From contig JBEEGX010000189.1 of assembly GCA_041167105.1 (NCBI GenBank), positions 1 through 22,624 of the forward strand: 22,624 nucleotides of DNA, in the 5' to 3' direction. The translations under genes were made by a program, and so were the position numbers. Shown here one piece after another: positions 7,399-15,975 of this stretch (positions within the stretch are counted from its first letter, which is position 1; the number at the start of each line of letters is the position of its first letter). The DNA comes from JAJPGZ01 sp041167105 (GTDB lineage Bacteria > Verrucomicrobiota > Verrucomicrobiia > Chthoniobacterales > UBA10450). The notes under the pieces were generated by a model. It did not search any database. It was not told the origin of the DNA and saw only the letters and a program-made list of their open reading frames with translations.

Positions 7399-7402
7399 GG
7401 AG
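7399..7402 (+). promoter_or_regulatory. GGAG ribosome site for the 7411 start
   Basis: GGAG lies eight bases upstream of the ATG at 7411. It favours that ATG over the in-frame ATG at 7426, the start of the second repeat unit. Confidence 0.5.
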
Positions 7403-7410
7403 ATGAGTAG

Positions 7411-7923
7411 ATGTCGATCTTATCGATGTCGATCTTGCATAAAAGTTCAGCCGTCATCGCGTTCGCGGTCCTGGTCAGCGCGTGCGAATCGCCGATACCG
7501 GCGGGAATTCAAACGGCGCGCGCGGCGGTTGCCGCGAAGATTGCGAGCGAGCAACCGGGCGATTACTATATCGGCCGTCGATATTTCAAACCGGACTTCA
7601 AGTTTTGGGGCTACATTCGCCGGCCCGGCCAGCCGTGGAGCACAGCGAAGATGGTGATGCTGAACGAATCAAAGAAACTCGCGCCCGATCGCGAGAAGGT
7701 TCAGTTCGGCAGCGACAACGGTTACGAATACAAACTCACCGGCGAATTTACCGGCCAGACGGTTTACGAACCGGCGAGCAACGGATTCTACCCCGAATTT
7801 CTCGTGCGCAATTTCGAGCTCATCTCGACCACTCCGCCGCCGATTTTCAAAAGCCAGATGAGCGGCACCGGACAAACGCAGACCACGCGCTTCACCATCG
7901 AGAAACCGGAGTCGTCGCTTTGA
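7411..7923 (+). CDS. Hypothetical lipoprotein
   Basis: The 170-residue protein begins MSILSMSILHKSSAVIAFAV followed by LVSACESP, a lipoprotein signal with lipobox VSAC. The mature part is 140-odd residues with YYIGRRYFKPDFKFWGYIRR, EYKLTGEFTGQTVYEPASNG and FYPEFLVRNFELIST; it looks beta-rich, and I recognise no family. The first nine residues (MSILSMSIL) are encoded by two tandem copies of ATGTCGATCTT, so the dispersed repeat has become the start of the signal peptide. An alternative start is the second ATG at 7426. The gene is divergent from the mla run, with about 48 bases between starts. Its TGA overlaps the TTG start of the recombinase gene, suggesting coupled translation. Confidence 0.8.
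   Translation: MSILSMSILHKSSAVIAFAVLVSACESPIPAGIQTARAAVAAKIASEQPGDYYIGRRYFKPDFKFWGYIRRPGQPWSTAKMVMLNESKKLAPDREKVQFGSDNGYEYKLTGEFTGQTVYEPASNGFYPEFLVRNFELISTTPPPIFKSQMSGTGQTQTTRFTIEKPESSL
7412..7436. repeat. Tandem motif pair forming the lipoprotein start
   Basis: Two exact copies (7412-7421 and 7427-7436), 15 bases apart with linker ATCGA, encode MSILSMSIL. The 15-base period keeps the reading frame, unlike the 16-base period elsewhere. Confidence 0.9.
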
Positions 7924-8813
7924 GCGATGCGAAAAAGGATTCGTTAGCCGAAGAATTCCTGAAGTATCTGGCGGTCGAGCACAACGCCTCGCCGCAAACA
8001 TTGAAGGCATATGGCGAAGCGTTCGCTGCGTTTCGCCGCGCGAACGCGAAGCCGTGGAAGAAATGCACGACGGACGATTTCCGCGATTACCTGTTTACGA
8101 TTATGAAACGCGGCCAGGCGCGTTCCTACGTGCGGCTGCAATTTTCGGCGCTGCGCGCATTCTACAAGTTTTTGACCGACCGCACAGGTTTACTCATCGA
8201 TCCAATCCGCGCGCTGCAATTGCCGAAGATCGACAAGAAACTTCCGCTCGTGCTCACGCAACAGCAGATCGCGGAATTGTTAGGTGCGCCGCTGAAAGTG
8301 CCGAAAGAACGCGCCGCGCCGAAGTGGATGCCGTTGCGCGATGTCGCGATCATGGAGTTGTTTTACTCGAGCGGTCTGCGCTTGAGCGAGCTCGCCGCCC
8401 TCGATGTGCAACATGTCGATCTTTACACGGAATCGGTGCGGGTGTTCGGCAAAGGGCGAAAAGAGCGCGTCTGCCCTATCGGCGCGCCGGCGCTTGAGGC
8501 GATCCAAAAATATCGCTCAGCCGCGAACGTGCATACCGGTCCGCTATTTATCAACAGCCGGCGCGGCCGTATTTCACCGCGGTCGATCTGGCTCGTGCTC
8601 AAACGCTATCTGCGTCACACCTCGATTCCGATTTCAATCAGCCCGCACAAATTGCGGCATAGCTTCGCGACGCATCTGCTCGATCGCGGCGCGGACTTGC
8701 GCAGCGTCCAGGCGTTGTTAGGCCACGCCAGTTTGTCGACCACGCAAATTTATACGCACGTCACGGTTGAGCGCCTGAAAAAAGCTTACTCGGACGCGCA
8801 CCCACGCGCGTAA
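7920..8813 (+). CDS. Tyrosine recombinase, XerC/XerD type
   Basis: A 297-residue site-specific recombinase, the usual Xer length. An N-terminal SAM-like DNA-binding domain (about residues 8-90) precedes the catalytic domain. All catalytic residues are visible: Arg154 (SGLRLSE), Lys178 (GKGRKER), His243 and Arg246 (HKLRHSFATH), His269 (LLGHASLSTTQ) and Tyr278 (IYTHV). The family resolves chromosome dimers at dif with FtsK. XerC versus XerD cannot be assigned confidently from one copy. No integration features, direct repeats or cargo flank it, so a housekeeping role is more likely than an integrase. The TTG start at 7920 forms a TTGA overlap with the lipoprotein stop; the in-frame ORF is open upstream but is out of register with the real upstream gene. 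The TAA stop merges with a repeat copy (8812-8821). Confidence 0.9.
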   Translation: MSDAKKDSLAEEFLKYLAVEHNASPQTLKAYGEAFAAFRRANAKPWKKCTTDDFRDYLFTIMKRGQARSYVRLQFSALRAFYKFLTDRTGLLIDPIRALQLPKIDKKLPLVLTQQQIAELLGAPLKVPKERAAPKWMPLRDVAIMELFYSSGLRLSELAALDVQHVDLYTESVRVFGKGRKERVCPIGAPALEAIQKYRSAANVHTGPLFINSRRGRISPRSIWLVLKRYLRHTSIPISISPHKLRHSFATHLLDRGADLRSVQALLGHASLSTTQIYTHVTVERLKKAYSDAHPRA

Positions 8814-8821
8814 GATCGACA
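8812..8821. repeat. Motif copy filling the xer / repeat-protein convergent gap
   Basis: The copy starts inside the recombinase TAA and spans nearly all of the nine bases before the stop of the convergent gene. The context GCGTAAGATCGACA is the same as at the end of paralog B (19281-19290). Confidence 0.9.
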
Positions 8822-8822
8822 A

Positions 8823-11783
8823 TCACCTCGCCTGCAGCAGGAAGAAAGCGGCGGGATCGGTCGTGGTGAATTGAAATTCCAATTCGCCATTCGCATTGAT
8901 CGTCGTTTGCGGCGCCGACATCGGGAACGGCTGAAAGGCGTTCATGAGATTTGTGGTCTTTTGCACGCCGATGGTGAGTTTGAACTGACCCGAGGAATTT
9001 TTGCTGATCAATGGTTGGTTAACGTAGAGCGCCTGAACAATGCCCGTCCTGTCGATGTTATTGGAAAGCGTGTTGACCAAATTGGGTTGCGCGACTGTGT
9101 AGTCGAATCCCAACGCAGCCATTTGAAACTCTGACGCGTCGTTCATCCCGTCGCCGTCGGTGTCCGGCGTAAAGGAAAGAGAAGTACCGGTGAGATTGAT
9201 GTCATACGAGTTCTCGTCCGCGTCGTTGCTAGTAATATGGACGGCGGCAGTTTTAGTCGCGTTGCTTGATATTGGCGTGGTCGGCGCGAAATGAATGGTG
9301 AGGGGCGTACCGCCGAGCGGGCCATTCACCGGCGGCACTGGAGCCACGGCGACACTAAAATCGGAAGCATTTGCGCCATCAATGGCCACAGTTAGACCCG
9401 TGAGATTTTCAATACCATAGTTTCTCACCGTGAAATTCAGATCCTGCGGATAGCCGACAGCAGCGGTAATGCTGGTCGATCCTCCGTCGCTCACATCAAC
9501 GCTTCCAAGCCGTTCGATAGCGATCTCTGGGGGCAAGCTGAAGGTCGCCCATTTCAGAGTACCGTGCGTGGCGTCGTAGTAGCTGACGGCAGGCTTGCCG
9601 TTAGTTAGGGTTATTAGCGAAGGGTAATCGCCAACGTTTCCAGCGCTATCTACCGTTGCCTTAGTCCAGGCGCCATGGCCTGTCGTAAAATCGCCGGAAC
9701 CATCGGCCGCGCTGTTGATGGCGAATTTAAGATCGGCATTGGTGGCGAAGTAGGCAATGGCCGACGCGCCATTGACGATTGCGATCGGTGACAATCGGCC
9801 GGCGGAGTCAGAACCGGGCTCTACGGTGCGCGAGGTCCAGGAACCTAAGCCATTGACCAGATTCGATACAGCAAACGACGCAGGAGATCCATCACTCGCG
9901 GAATACGCGATAGCGGGTTTTCCCGCGACCACAGACAGGGAAGTACCCGCGGGAGCGGAGAAGTTGTTGACGGTGGCGGCGGGCCAGGGGAAAGGGCTAT
10001 TACCATCCGGTTGGTCGCTGCGCGTAAACATGAGTCCACCATTGCCCGTCCAATAACTGATGGCCGGATTGCCATTAACGACAGCCAGAGATGTGTGCTT
10101 GTAAGGGTAGCCGGTTTGCCCTTGCACGGTCGTCATATTCCAAGTGCCTGCCGCACCACCATTGATGTCGCTTCCTCGGGCAAAACATAAAAGCTGGGCA
10201 CTGGACGTGGCGGAGGTCCCCCCATACGCGATAGCAGGGTAACCATTGACCACGGCAAGCGAACAGTATGAGCTCCCTGCGGTTAAGGCTGGATTGCCGA
10301 TCACGCTCGTGATCGTCCAAGTGCCCGTCGCGCCGTTGACATCGCTGCTGCGCGTGAACTTCGGATCGTTGAAAAACTCGCCGTCTTGATAGGCAATAGC
10401 CGGATTTCCGTTCACGACGGCAAGCGAACTGTATTGGCCACTAGGGCTCGGGTCTACGACGGAAGTTATCCAAGTGCCGGAACCATCCGCAGCGCTATTG
10501 CGGGCAAATTTCAGACGGCTATTGGTTACATCGTAGTAGCTGATCGCCGGATTTCCGTTCACGATAGCTTGAGATGTAAATTGGCCGACATTGCCAAATC
10601 CAAATCCGTTATCGATCCCCTTGAACGCCCAAGTGCCCGAGCCGTTCGCGGCGCTGTTGCGGGCAAATTTCAGCACGCCGTTCGTGAAATCGAAGTAAAT
10701 GATTGCCGGTGTCCCACCGATAATTGCCAGCGAAGTGTATTGCCCAACGTTGGCCGTGCTATCGATGGCAGCCGGCGGAGCGGGCCAACTCGCTCCGCTG
10801 GTATCCAGTGCCACTATGAATTTCAAGTCGCCATTGGTCGCATCATAATAGCTTATTGCCGGAAACCTGTTTGGAACGGACCCGACAATATTCAACGACG
10901 CATATTGGCCAACAATGTTGGCGCTGCCGTCGATAGTCGCGAGAGTCCAGGCGCCGGAACCGTCGGCGAGTGCGTTGCGCGCGTACTTTAAGTTGCCGTT
11001 ACCTGCGTCGTAATAGGCGATCGCAGGATTCGTGGTAAACAAACATGACAGTGAAGTGTGTTGGCCGACGTTCGCCGCAGAATCGGCCGTCACCGGTGTG
11101 GCCCACGTCGTTCCGCTGGTGTCCAACGCGCGAATGAATTTCAAATGCGTGTTCGGCGCCGCGTCATAGTAACTGATTGCAGGTCTGCCGTTGGTGACCA
11201 AAACGAAAAGTGAGGTGTATTGACCGACATCGCCGGTGCTATCCAACGTCGCCTTTGTCCACGTACCTGAGCCATCAGCGGCCGGAGCGCGCGCAAACAT
11301 CAGATTGCCGCTGCCGACGTCGTAATAGCTCACGGCGGGATTTCCGTTGGCGATCGCCAGGGAAACGAATTGCCCAACATTGCCGACGGCGTCAACGGTA
11401 GCGATCGTCCAGGTGCCAGAGCCATCCGCGGCACTGTTGCGCGCGAACTTCAGGTCGCCGTTCGTGACATCGTAGTAAGCAATTGCGGGGTTGCCGGAGA
11501 CGATGGCTAACGATGGGAATTGGCCCACATCGCCGGAGCTGTCCACAGTGGTGACAGTCCAAGTGCCGGAACCGTCGGAGATGCTGTTACGCGCGAACTT
11601 CAGCCTGTGCTCATTGTCGTCGTAATAAGCGACAGCCGGATTTCCACTGACGATTGCCTGCGACGAATCTAGCCGTCCGGAAACCCCGCTGCCAAAATCC
11701 ACCGTTGTCGTGGAAATAGTTTGGCCGGAGGCGATCGTTAGATCGACAAGTAGGAGGCCGGCCAGTGTCAGGCAGTGCCGCAC
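8823..11783 (-). CDS. Large secreted protein with about 14 internal repeats and anchor-type C-terminus
   Basis: A 986-residue protein from a GTG at 11781-11783, the only start codon in frame; the signal peptide is MRHCLTLAGLLLVDLTIASG. Residues about 48-749 hold some 14 degenerate repeats of about 50 residues. The consensus is NPAISYYD, then a short turn, LKFARNSAADGSGTW, then VDSxGNVGQYTSLAIVNG. Strand-rich repeats like these could form propeller-type blades (inference). Residues about 750-870 look like an Ig-like choice-of-anchor D domain (ITSNDADENSYDINLTGTSL). DTDGDGMNDASEF near residue 872 is a Ca-binding segment, and a C-terminal beta domain ends FFLLQAR, as in many verrucomicrobial exported proteins. 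It begins 14 bases after clpC on the same strand, so read-through is possible. Ligand and function are unknown. Confidence 0.9.
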   Translation of the reverse strand: MRHCLTLAGLLLVDLTIASGQTISTTTVDFGSGVSGRLDSSQAIVSGNPAVAYYDDNEHRLKFARNSISDGSGTWTVTTVDSSGDVGQFPSLAIVSGNPAIAYYDVTNGDLKFARNSAADGSGTWTIATVDAVGNVGQFVSLAIANGNPAVSYYDVGSGNLMFARAPAADGSGTWTKATLDSTGDVGQYTSLFVLVTNGRPAISYYDAAPNTHLKFIRALDTSGTTWATPVTADSAANVGQHTSLSCLFTTNPAIAYYDAGNGNLKYARNALADGSGAWTLATIDGSANIVGQYASLNIVGSVPNRFPAISYYDATNGDLKFIVALDTSGASWPAPPAAIDSTANVGQYTSLAIIGGTPAIIYFDFTNGVLKFARNSAANGSGTWAFKGIDNGFGFGNVGQFTSQAIVNGNPAISYYDVTNSRLKFARNSAADGSGTWITSVVDPSPSGQYSSLAVVNGNPAIAYQDGEFFNDPKFTRSSDVNGATGTWTITSVIGNPALTAGSSYCSLAVVNGYPAIAYGGTSATSSAQLLCFARGSDINGGAAGTWNMTTVQGQTGYPYKHTSLAVVNGNPAISYWTGNGGLMFTRSDQPDGNSPFPWPAATVNNFSAPAGTSLSVVAGKPAIAYSASDGSPASFAVSNLVNGLGSWTSRTVEPGSDSAGRLSPIAIVNGASAIAYFATNADLKFAINSAADGSGDFTTGHGAWTKATVDSAGNVGDYPSLITLTNGKPAVSYYDATHGTLKWATFSLPPEIAIERLGSVDVSDGGSTSITAAVGYPQDLNFTVRNYGIENLTGLTVAIDGANASDFSVAVAPVPPVNGPLGGTPLTIHFAPTTPISSNATKTAAVHITSNDADENSYDINLTGTSLSFTPDTDGDGMNDASEFQMAALGFDYTVAQPNLVNTLSNNIDRTGIVQALYVNQPLISKNSSGQFKLTIGVQKTTNLMNAFQPFPMSAPQTTINANGELEFQFTTTDPAAFFLLQAR
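9540..11642 (-). repeat. About 14 tandem coding repeats of about 150 bases
   Basis: The central part of the large secreted-protein gene is built of roughly 150-base units, visible as recurring GAACCATCxGCGGC-like (Asp-Gly-Ser-Gly) and CATCGTAGTA-like (Tyr-Tyr-Asp) stretches. Several units near 10500-10680 and 11260-11460 remain close at the DNA level, pointing to amplification by recombination. Units in the 9700-10300 part are the most diverged. Confidence 0.8.
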
Positions 11784-11797
11784 ACTTGCATATCGGA

Positions 11798-14269
11798 CTA
11801 GCTGGCGGTCGCGGTTGCCTGTGGCTCGACCGCGCGGAAGACAAGTTTTCCGTTTTCGGCGGCGACGTGGACGACGTCGCCCGCCTTGACGTTCCCACGC
11901 AGCAATTCTTCCGCGAACGGATCTTCGAGATATTTTTCGACCGCGCGCCGCATCGGTCGGGCGCCGTATGTCGGATCGTAGCCTTTTTCGATGAGGAATT
12001 CCTTCGCGCTCGCTTCGAGCTCGATATGAACTTCCTTCGCCTTAACGCGCTTGAGCACCTTGCCCACCTCAAGATCGACAATGTGCATGAGGTTGTCCTT
12101 GCTTAGCTGATGGAAGACGATGATGTCGTCGAGACGGTTGATGAACTCCGGTTTGAACGCCTTCTTCGCTTCTTCGAGCAGCTTATCGCGCATCGTTTCG
12201 TACTCATGCTCGCCTAACGGCCTCACCGCGCCGAAACCCATCGTAGTCTGACGCTTCAACGTTTCGGCGCCGACATTCGAAGTCATGATGATGATGGTGT
12301 TCCGGAAATCAATCTTGCGGCCTAACGAATCGGTGATCTTGCCGTCTTCGAGAATTTGCAGGAGCAAGTGCATCACATCCGGATGCGCTTTCTCGATTTC
12401 GTCGAAGAGGACAACCGCGTACGGCCGACGCCTAACGGCTTCGGAAAGTTGGCCGCCCTCTTCGTAGCCGACATATCCCGGCGGCGAACCGATCAAGCGC
12501 GACGCGGTAAATTTTTCCATGTACTCCGACATGTCGATCTGAATGAGAGCGTCGCGATCGCCGAACATGAACTCGGCGAGTTGTTGCGCGAGGAACGTTT
12601 TTCCAACGCCGGTCGGGCCGAGGAAAATGAACGAGCCAATCGGCCTGCGCGGATCTTTGAGATCGGCACGGCTGCGACGAAGCGCTTTCGAAATCGCGGT
12701 GACGGCTTCGTCTTGTCCGATGACCTTGCGCTTCAACTCCTCCTCCATCTTGAGCAGCTTCTCGGTCTCCGCCTGCTCCATTCGCTGCAACGGAACGCCA
12801 GTCACCTTAGAGATGATGTACATCATGTCCTCGCCGGTGACGGTGACTTCTTTCTCTTCGCGTTCTTCGCGCCACTTCGCCAAAATCGTGTCTAGTTTTT
12901 CCTTGGTTTGCTTTTCCTTGTCGCGCAGCGAGGCGGCTTTTTCGAAATCCTGCGCCTTGATCGCGGCTTCTTTTTCCAAACGAATCGTTTCGATGTCCTT
13001 CTCGATCTCTTTCACGTCCGGCGGGCGCGTCATGGAATTGATGCGCGCGCGCGCGCCAGCTTCGTCCATAACGTCGATGGCTTTGTCCGGCAGGAATCGG
13101 CCTGTGATATAACGCTCGGAAAATTTCACGGCCGTCTCAAGCGCTTCATCGGTCAGCTTCGCTTTGTGATGCGCTTCGTATTTTGGACGCAGGCCTTTCA
13201 GAATCTCGATCGCCTCTTCAACGGTCGGCGCATCGACTTTTACAGTCTGGAAACGTCGCTCCAGCGCCGCGTCCTTCTCGATGTACTTGCGGTACTCGTT
13301 CATCGTCGTCGCGCCGACGCATTGCAATTCACCGCGACTCAACGCCGGCTTGATGATGTTGGACGCGTCCATCGCGCCTTCGGCCGAACCCGCGCCGACG
13401 ATGGTGTGAAGTTCGTCGATAAACAGAATAACATTTTTCGAGCGGCGAATTTCATCCATGACCGCTTTAATACGCTCTTCGAATTGTCCGCGGTATTTCG
13501 TGCCCGCGACCATCAGTGCAAGATCGAGAGTGATCACTCGCTTGTCGCGCAACAGCTCCGGCACATTGCCGCTCGCAATTTCTTGCGCGAGGCCTTCCGC
13601 GATCGCCGTCTTCCCGACACCCGCTTCGCCAATGAGCACCGGATTATTTTTCGTGCGCCGGCAAAGGACTTGAATCACGCGCTCGATTTCATTCTTGCGC
13701 CCGATAACCGGATCGAGGTCGCCTTTCTTCGCCAGCTCAGTGAGATCGCGACCAAACGCGCGCAACGCCGGTGTCTTTACATCCTTCTTCGAAGTCGGTT
13801 CGCCGCCGATCTCTTCCGCATCCGCCGGGGTGAAATTCGGATCGAGCTCCTTTTGAATCTCCATCTTCGTCCGCTCGATATCGACCTCGAGACTGCGCAA
13901 TACACGCGCGGCCACGCCTTCGCCTTCTTTCAACAGGCCTAACAAAATGTGTTCGGTGCCGACGTAAGAATGATTCAGCGCTTTGGCTTCCTTGCCCGCG
14001 AGCGCGAGAACTTTCTTCACCCGCGGCGTGTAGGGAATGTTGCCGACCATCTTCGTCTCCGGGCCGGAGCCGACTTGCTTCTCGACTTCCATCCGCACCG
14101 TCTCGAGATCGAGACCCATCTTCTGCAAAACGTTAACCGCGACGCCCTGACCGAGCTTGATCAAGCCTAACAAGAGATGCTCGGTGCCGACGTAATTGTG
14201 ATTGAAGCGGTCCGCTTCTTTGCGGGCGAGCGCGAGGACCTGTTGAGCGCGTGGGGTGAAATTATTCAT
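11798..14269 (-). CDS. clpC: AAA+ unfoldase ClpC
   Basis: Hsp100 unfoldase that feeds substrates to ClpP, 823 residues. The two Clp N repeats (about residues 1-140) contain the paired HNYVGTEHLLLGL and HSYVGTEHILLGL. The first AAA+ module has Walker A GEAGVGKT (214-221) and Walker B ILFIDE (281-286). A middle UVR-type helical segment lies at about 427-460 (DFEKAASLRDKE), characteristic of ClpC and the docking area for McsA/MecA-type adaptors. The second AAA+ module has GPTGVGKT (551-558) and VVLFDE (619-624). An MGFGAV stretch after it fits a ClpP-binding loop (hydrophobic-GF). It overlaps mcsB by eight bases. No clpP and no CtsR repressor gene is in the window. No Shine-Dalgarno sequence precedes the ATG; a repeat copy (14286-14295) lies 16 bases upstream. 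Confidence 0.97.
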   Translation of the reverse strand: MNNFTPRAQQVLALARKEADRFNHNYVGTEHLLLGLIKLGQGVAVNVLQKMGLDLETVRMEVEKQVGSGPETKMVGNIPYTPRVKKVLALAGKEAKALNHSYVGTEHILLGLLKEGEGVAARVLRSLEVDIERTKMEIQKELDPNFTPADAEEIGGEPTSKKDVKTPALRAFGRDLTELAKKGDLDPVIGRKNEIERVIQVLCRRTKNNPVLIGEAGVGKTAIAEGLAQEIASGNVPELLRDKRVITLDLALMVAGTKYRGQFEERIKAVMDEIRRSKNVILFIDELHTIVGAGSAEGAMDASNIIKPALSRGELQCVGATTMNEYRKYIEKDAALERRFQTVKVDAPTVEEAIEILKGLRPKYEAHHKAKLTDEALETAVKFSERYITGRFLPDKAIDVMDEAGARARINSMTRPPDVKEIEKDIETIRLEKEAAIKAQDFEKAASLRDKEKQTKEKLDTILAKWREEREEKEVTVTGEDMMYIISKVTGVPLQRMEQAETEKLLKMEEELKRKVIGQDEAVTAISKALRRSRADLKDPRRPIGSFIFLGPTGVGKTFLAQQLAEFMFGDRDALIQIDMSEYMEKFTASRLIGSPPGYVGYEEGGQLSEAVRRRPYAVVLFDEIEKAHPDVMHLLLQILEDGKITDSLGRKIDFRNTIIIMTSNVGAETLKRQTTMGFGAVRPLGEHEYETMRDKLLEEAKKAFKPEFINRLDDIIVFHQLSKDNLMHIVDLEVGKVLKRVKAKEVHIELEASAKEFLIEKGYDPTYGARPMRRAVEKYLEDPFAEELLRGNVKAGDVVHVAAENGKLVFRAVEPQATATAS

Positions 14270-15386
14270 TGTTGCTTGGCGACGATGTCGATCTTTCGTC
14301 CGACTCCCTCACCAGTTTACTGATATCAGGTTTGGGAAAGACTTTCAAACGCTCGCGGATGATTTGCGCCCGAAGATGGTCGCGTTCCTCCGCGTTTAGC
14401 TTCTGCTGCGAGCTCTTTTGCAAATGCGCCGGTTGCGTGTCGATAAAGAGCTCGTCAATCGGCAGCCGCCGATCTTCCGGGAACGCGCCCAGATCAACAC
14501 CGAGTTTTATGATCGACAAGAGATTCAATGCCTCCTTCGAGCTCATGGCATGTGCAAAGGTAAGCACACCGTACGCCCGGCCGATCTGGTCCCATAATGT
14601 ATTCGGCTTTTTTTGCATCATCACCTGCCGCGCGTCGTGTTCCTTCTCGATGATCGTCTCAATTACCTTGCTCAAACGCGCGATGATCTCGTCTTCCTTC
14701 TCGCCAAGCGTCGTCTGGTTCGAGATTTGGAAAAGATTTCCCATCGCTTCCGTGCCTTCCCCATAAAGTCCACGAACGGCGAGACCGATCTTGCTCACGG
14801 CTTGGATTACCTGATTGATCAACTCGCTCAGGACCAGCCCCGGCAAGTGCAACATCGCTGACGCGCGCATGCCGGTGCCGACATTGGTCGGACACGCTGT
14901 GAGGTAACCAAGGTGCTGGTCGTAGGCGAAATCGAGTCTGCCTTCGAGCGCACTGTCGATCTTATCGACGAGCTTGTGCGCCTGTTTGAGTTGCAAGCCG
15001 GACCGGATCGCCTGCATGCGCAGATGGTCTTCCTCATTGATCATGACGCTGAGCGTCTGCTTGCGATTCATCACCACGCCGCTGCCGGCGCCTTTCGCCG
15101 CGTGCTCGCGACTAATGAGATGCCGCTCGACCAGCACCTGTTTCTCCACCGGCGTCAGCTCCTGTAATCCTTCCGAAAACGAGTCCTGCATGTCGGCCAG
15201 CTCTTCCACCCGCGGCTTAATCAACTCGAGCACCGCCGTGCGTTCCGCTTTTTTCGCCCAACCGGGAAACGCACGATTGCGCAAATTGCGCGCGAGCCGC
15301 ACTCGACTGCTGACCACGATCTGATGATGCGGCCCTTCGCCGCGCAGCCATTCGCCGGCGGTGGAGATAACACTTGAGAATTTCAC
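14262..15386 (-). CDS. mcsB: Protein arginine kinase McsB
   Basis: ATP:guanido phosphotransferase that in Firmicutes phosphorylates arginines on proteins, marking them for ClpC-ClpP. The 374-residue product shows SSRVRLARN (about 26-34), NEED (117-120), the nucleotide/arginine loop CPTNVGTGMR (165-174) with the conserved Cys, and RDHLRA (335-340). The last matches the RDxxRA phosphoarginine-binding pocket that controls McsB activity. So both catalysis and self-regulation look intact. It starts with GTG at 15384-15386, three bases after the mcsA stop, and its last codons overlap the clpC start. The C-terminal tail (ESDERSTSSPSNNE) is low-complexity and partly encoded by a TGTCGATCTT repeat copy. 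Confidence 0.95.
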   Translation of the reverse strand: MKFSSVISTAGEWLRGEGPHHQIVVSSRVRLARNLRNRAFPGWAKKAERTAVLELIKPRVEELADMQDSFSEGLQELTPVEKQVLVERHLISREHAAKGAGSGVVMNRKQTLSVMINEEDHLRMQAIRSGLQLKQAHKLVDKIDSALEGRLDFAYDQHLGYLTACPTNVGTGMRASAMLHLPGLVLSELINQVIQAVSKIGLAVRGLYGEGTEAMGNLFQISNQTTLGEKEDEIIARLSKVIETIIEKEHDARQVMMQKKPNTLWDQIGRAYGVLTFAHAMSSKEALNLLSIIKLGVDLGAFPEDRRLPIDELFIDTQPAHLQKSSQQKLNAEERDHLRAQIIRERLKVFPKPDISKLVRESDERSTSSPSNNE

Positions 15387-15389
15387 GGC

Positions 15390-15884
15390 CTAACTAGCGA
15401 GTTCCGCTTCCAGTTTTTTGATTTCGTCGCGCAACGACGCCGCCGTCTCGTAATTTTCTTCCGCGACCGCTTTCTCCAAGTTCTCCGTTAGTGCGCGCAT
15501 CTTGTCACCTAACTCCATCGCCCGAAAAGCGCGTTGCGGCAATTTGCCGACATGTTCGGTTCCCTTGTGCATCGCTTTTAATAATGTTCCCAGTCCTTCA
15601 CCGAACGTGCTGTAGCAGCTGCTGCAACCCAGCCGCCCCGTCTTTTTAAAATCCGCCTGCGTGTAACCGCAGACCGGACACTTCTGCGCCACGCCGCCGC
15701 TCTTCTCGATTTCCTCGGCGGCGCCGATGCCTAACAACAAATCCGCCAGGGCAAATCCGGTCGGGTCCTGCACGCCTTTTTCTTTCGAGCAGGCTTCGCA
15801 CAAATTCACCTTCTGCATCTTCCCTTCCAGGATTTGCGTCAGGAAAACTGTCGCATCATTCATTTTGCAAACGTCGCACAACAT
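15390..15884 (-). CDS. mcsA: McsA-type zinc-finger and UVR-domain activator
   Basis: A 164-residue partner that activates the arginine kinase and can act as a ClpC adaptor. Four CxxC pairs are present: CDVC at residues 3-6, CEAC in LCEACSKE, CPVC in KCPVCGYT, and CSSC in GCSSCYSTF. They should form two zinc sites. The C-terminal UVR motif (about 130-162) reads LEKAVAEENYETAASLRDEI, closely matching the UVR segment seen in the neighbouring ClpC. It is the first of three tightly packed genes, mcsA-mcsB-clpC. ilvE lies 91 bases upstream on the same strand, with a tandem repeat pair in that spacer. The stop TAG falls inside a GTTAGGC motif. No CtsR gene precedes it, unlike Firmicutes clpC operons. 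Confidence 0.93.
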   Translation of the reverse strand: MLCDVCKMNDATVFLTQILEGKMQKVNLCEACSKEKGVQDPTGFALADLLLGIGAAEEIEKSGGVAQKCPVCGYTQADFKKTGRLGCSSCYSTFGEGLGTLLKAMHKGTEHVGKLPQRAFRAMELGDKMRALTENLEKAVAEENYETAASLRDEIKKLEAELAS

Positions 15885-15942
15885 ATCTGCAAATCGTTAG
15901 ACAATCGCGCCGGTCAAAAATTCAGCATCTTCCAGGCCGACG

Positions 15943-15969
15943 TTGTCGATCTTGCACGATGTCGATCTT
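15943..15969. repeat. Tandem motif pair between ilvE and mcsA
   Basis: Two exact copies (15944-15953 and 15960-15969) are 16 bases apart with linker GCACGA. The 27-base block is identical, in inverse orientation, to 18288-18314. Confidence 0.95.
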
Positions 15970-15975
15970 ACATCA

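Noticed and set aside
7482..7919. N-terminal extension of the recombinase frame
   Set aside because: This stretch is the shadow of the lipoprotein gene in another frame; Xer homology starts after the TTG at 7920.
7920..8813. Recombinase as a sign of an integrated mobile element
   Set aside because: Length and motifs fit housekeeping XerC/D, it is coupled to a lipoprotein gene, and no attachment-site repeats, tRNA gene or cargo are nearby.
12908..13942. 344-codon plus-strand frame antisense to clpC
   Set aside because: Long open antisense frames are common opposite GC-rich genes; the translation (many Arg/Phe/His) shows no domain, while the minus-strand clpC reading is unmistakable.
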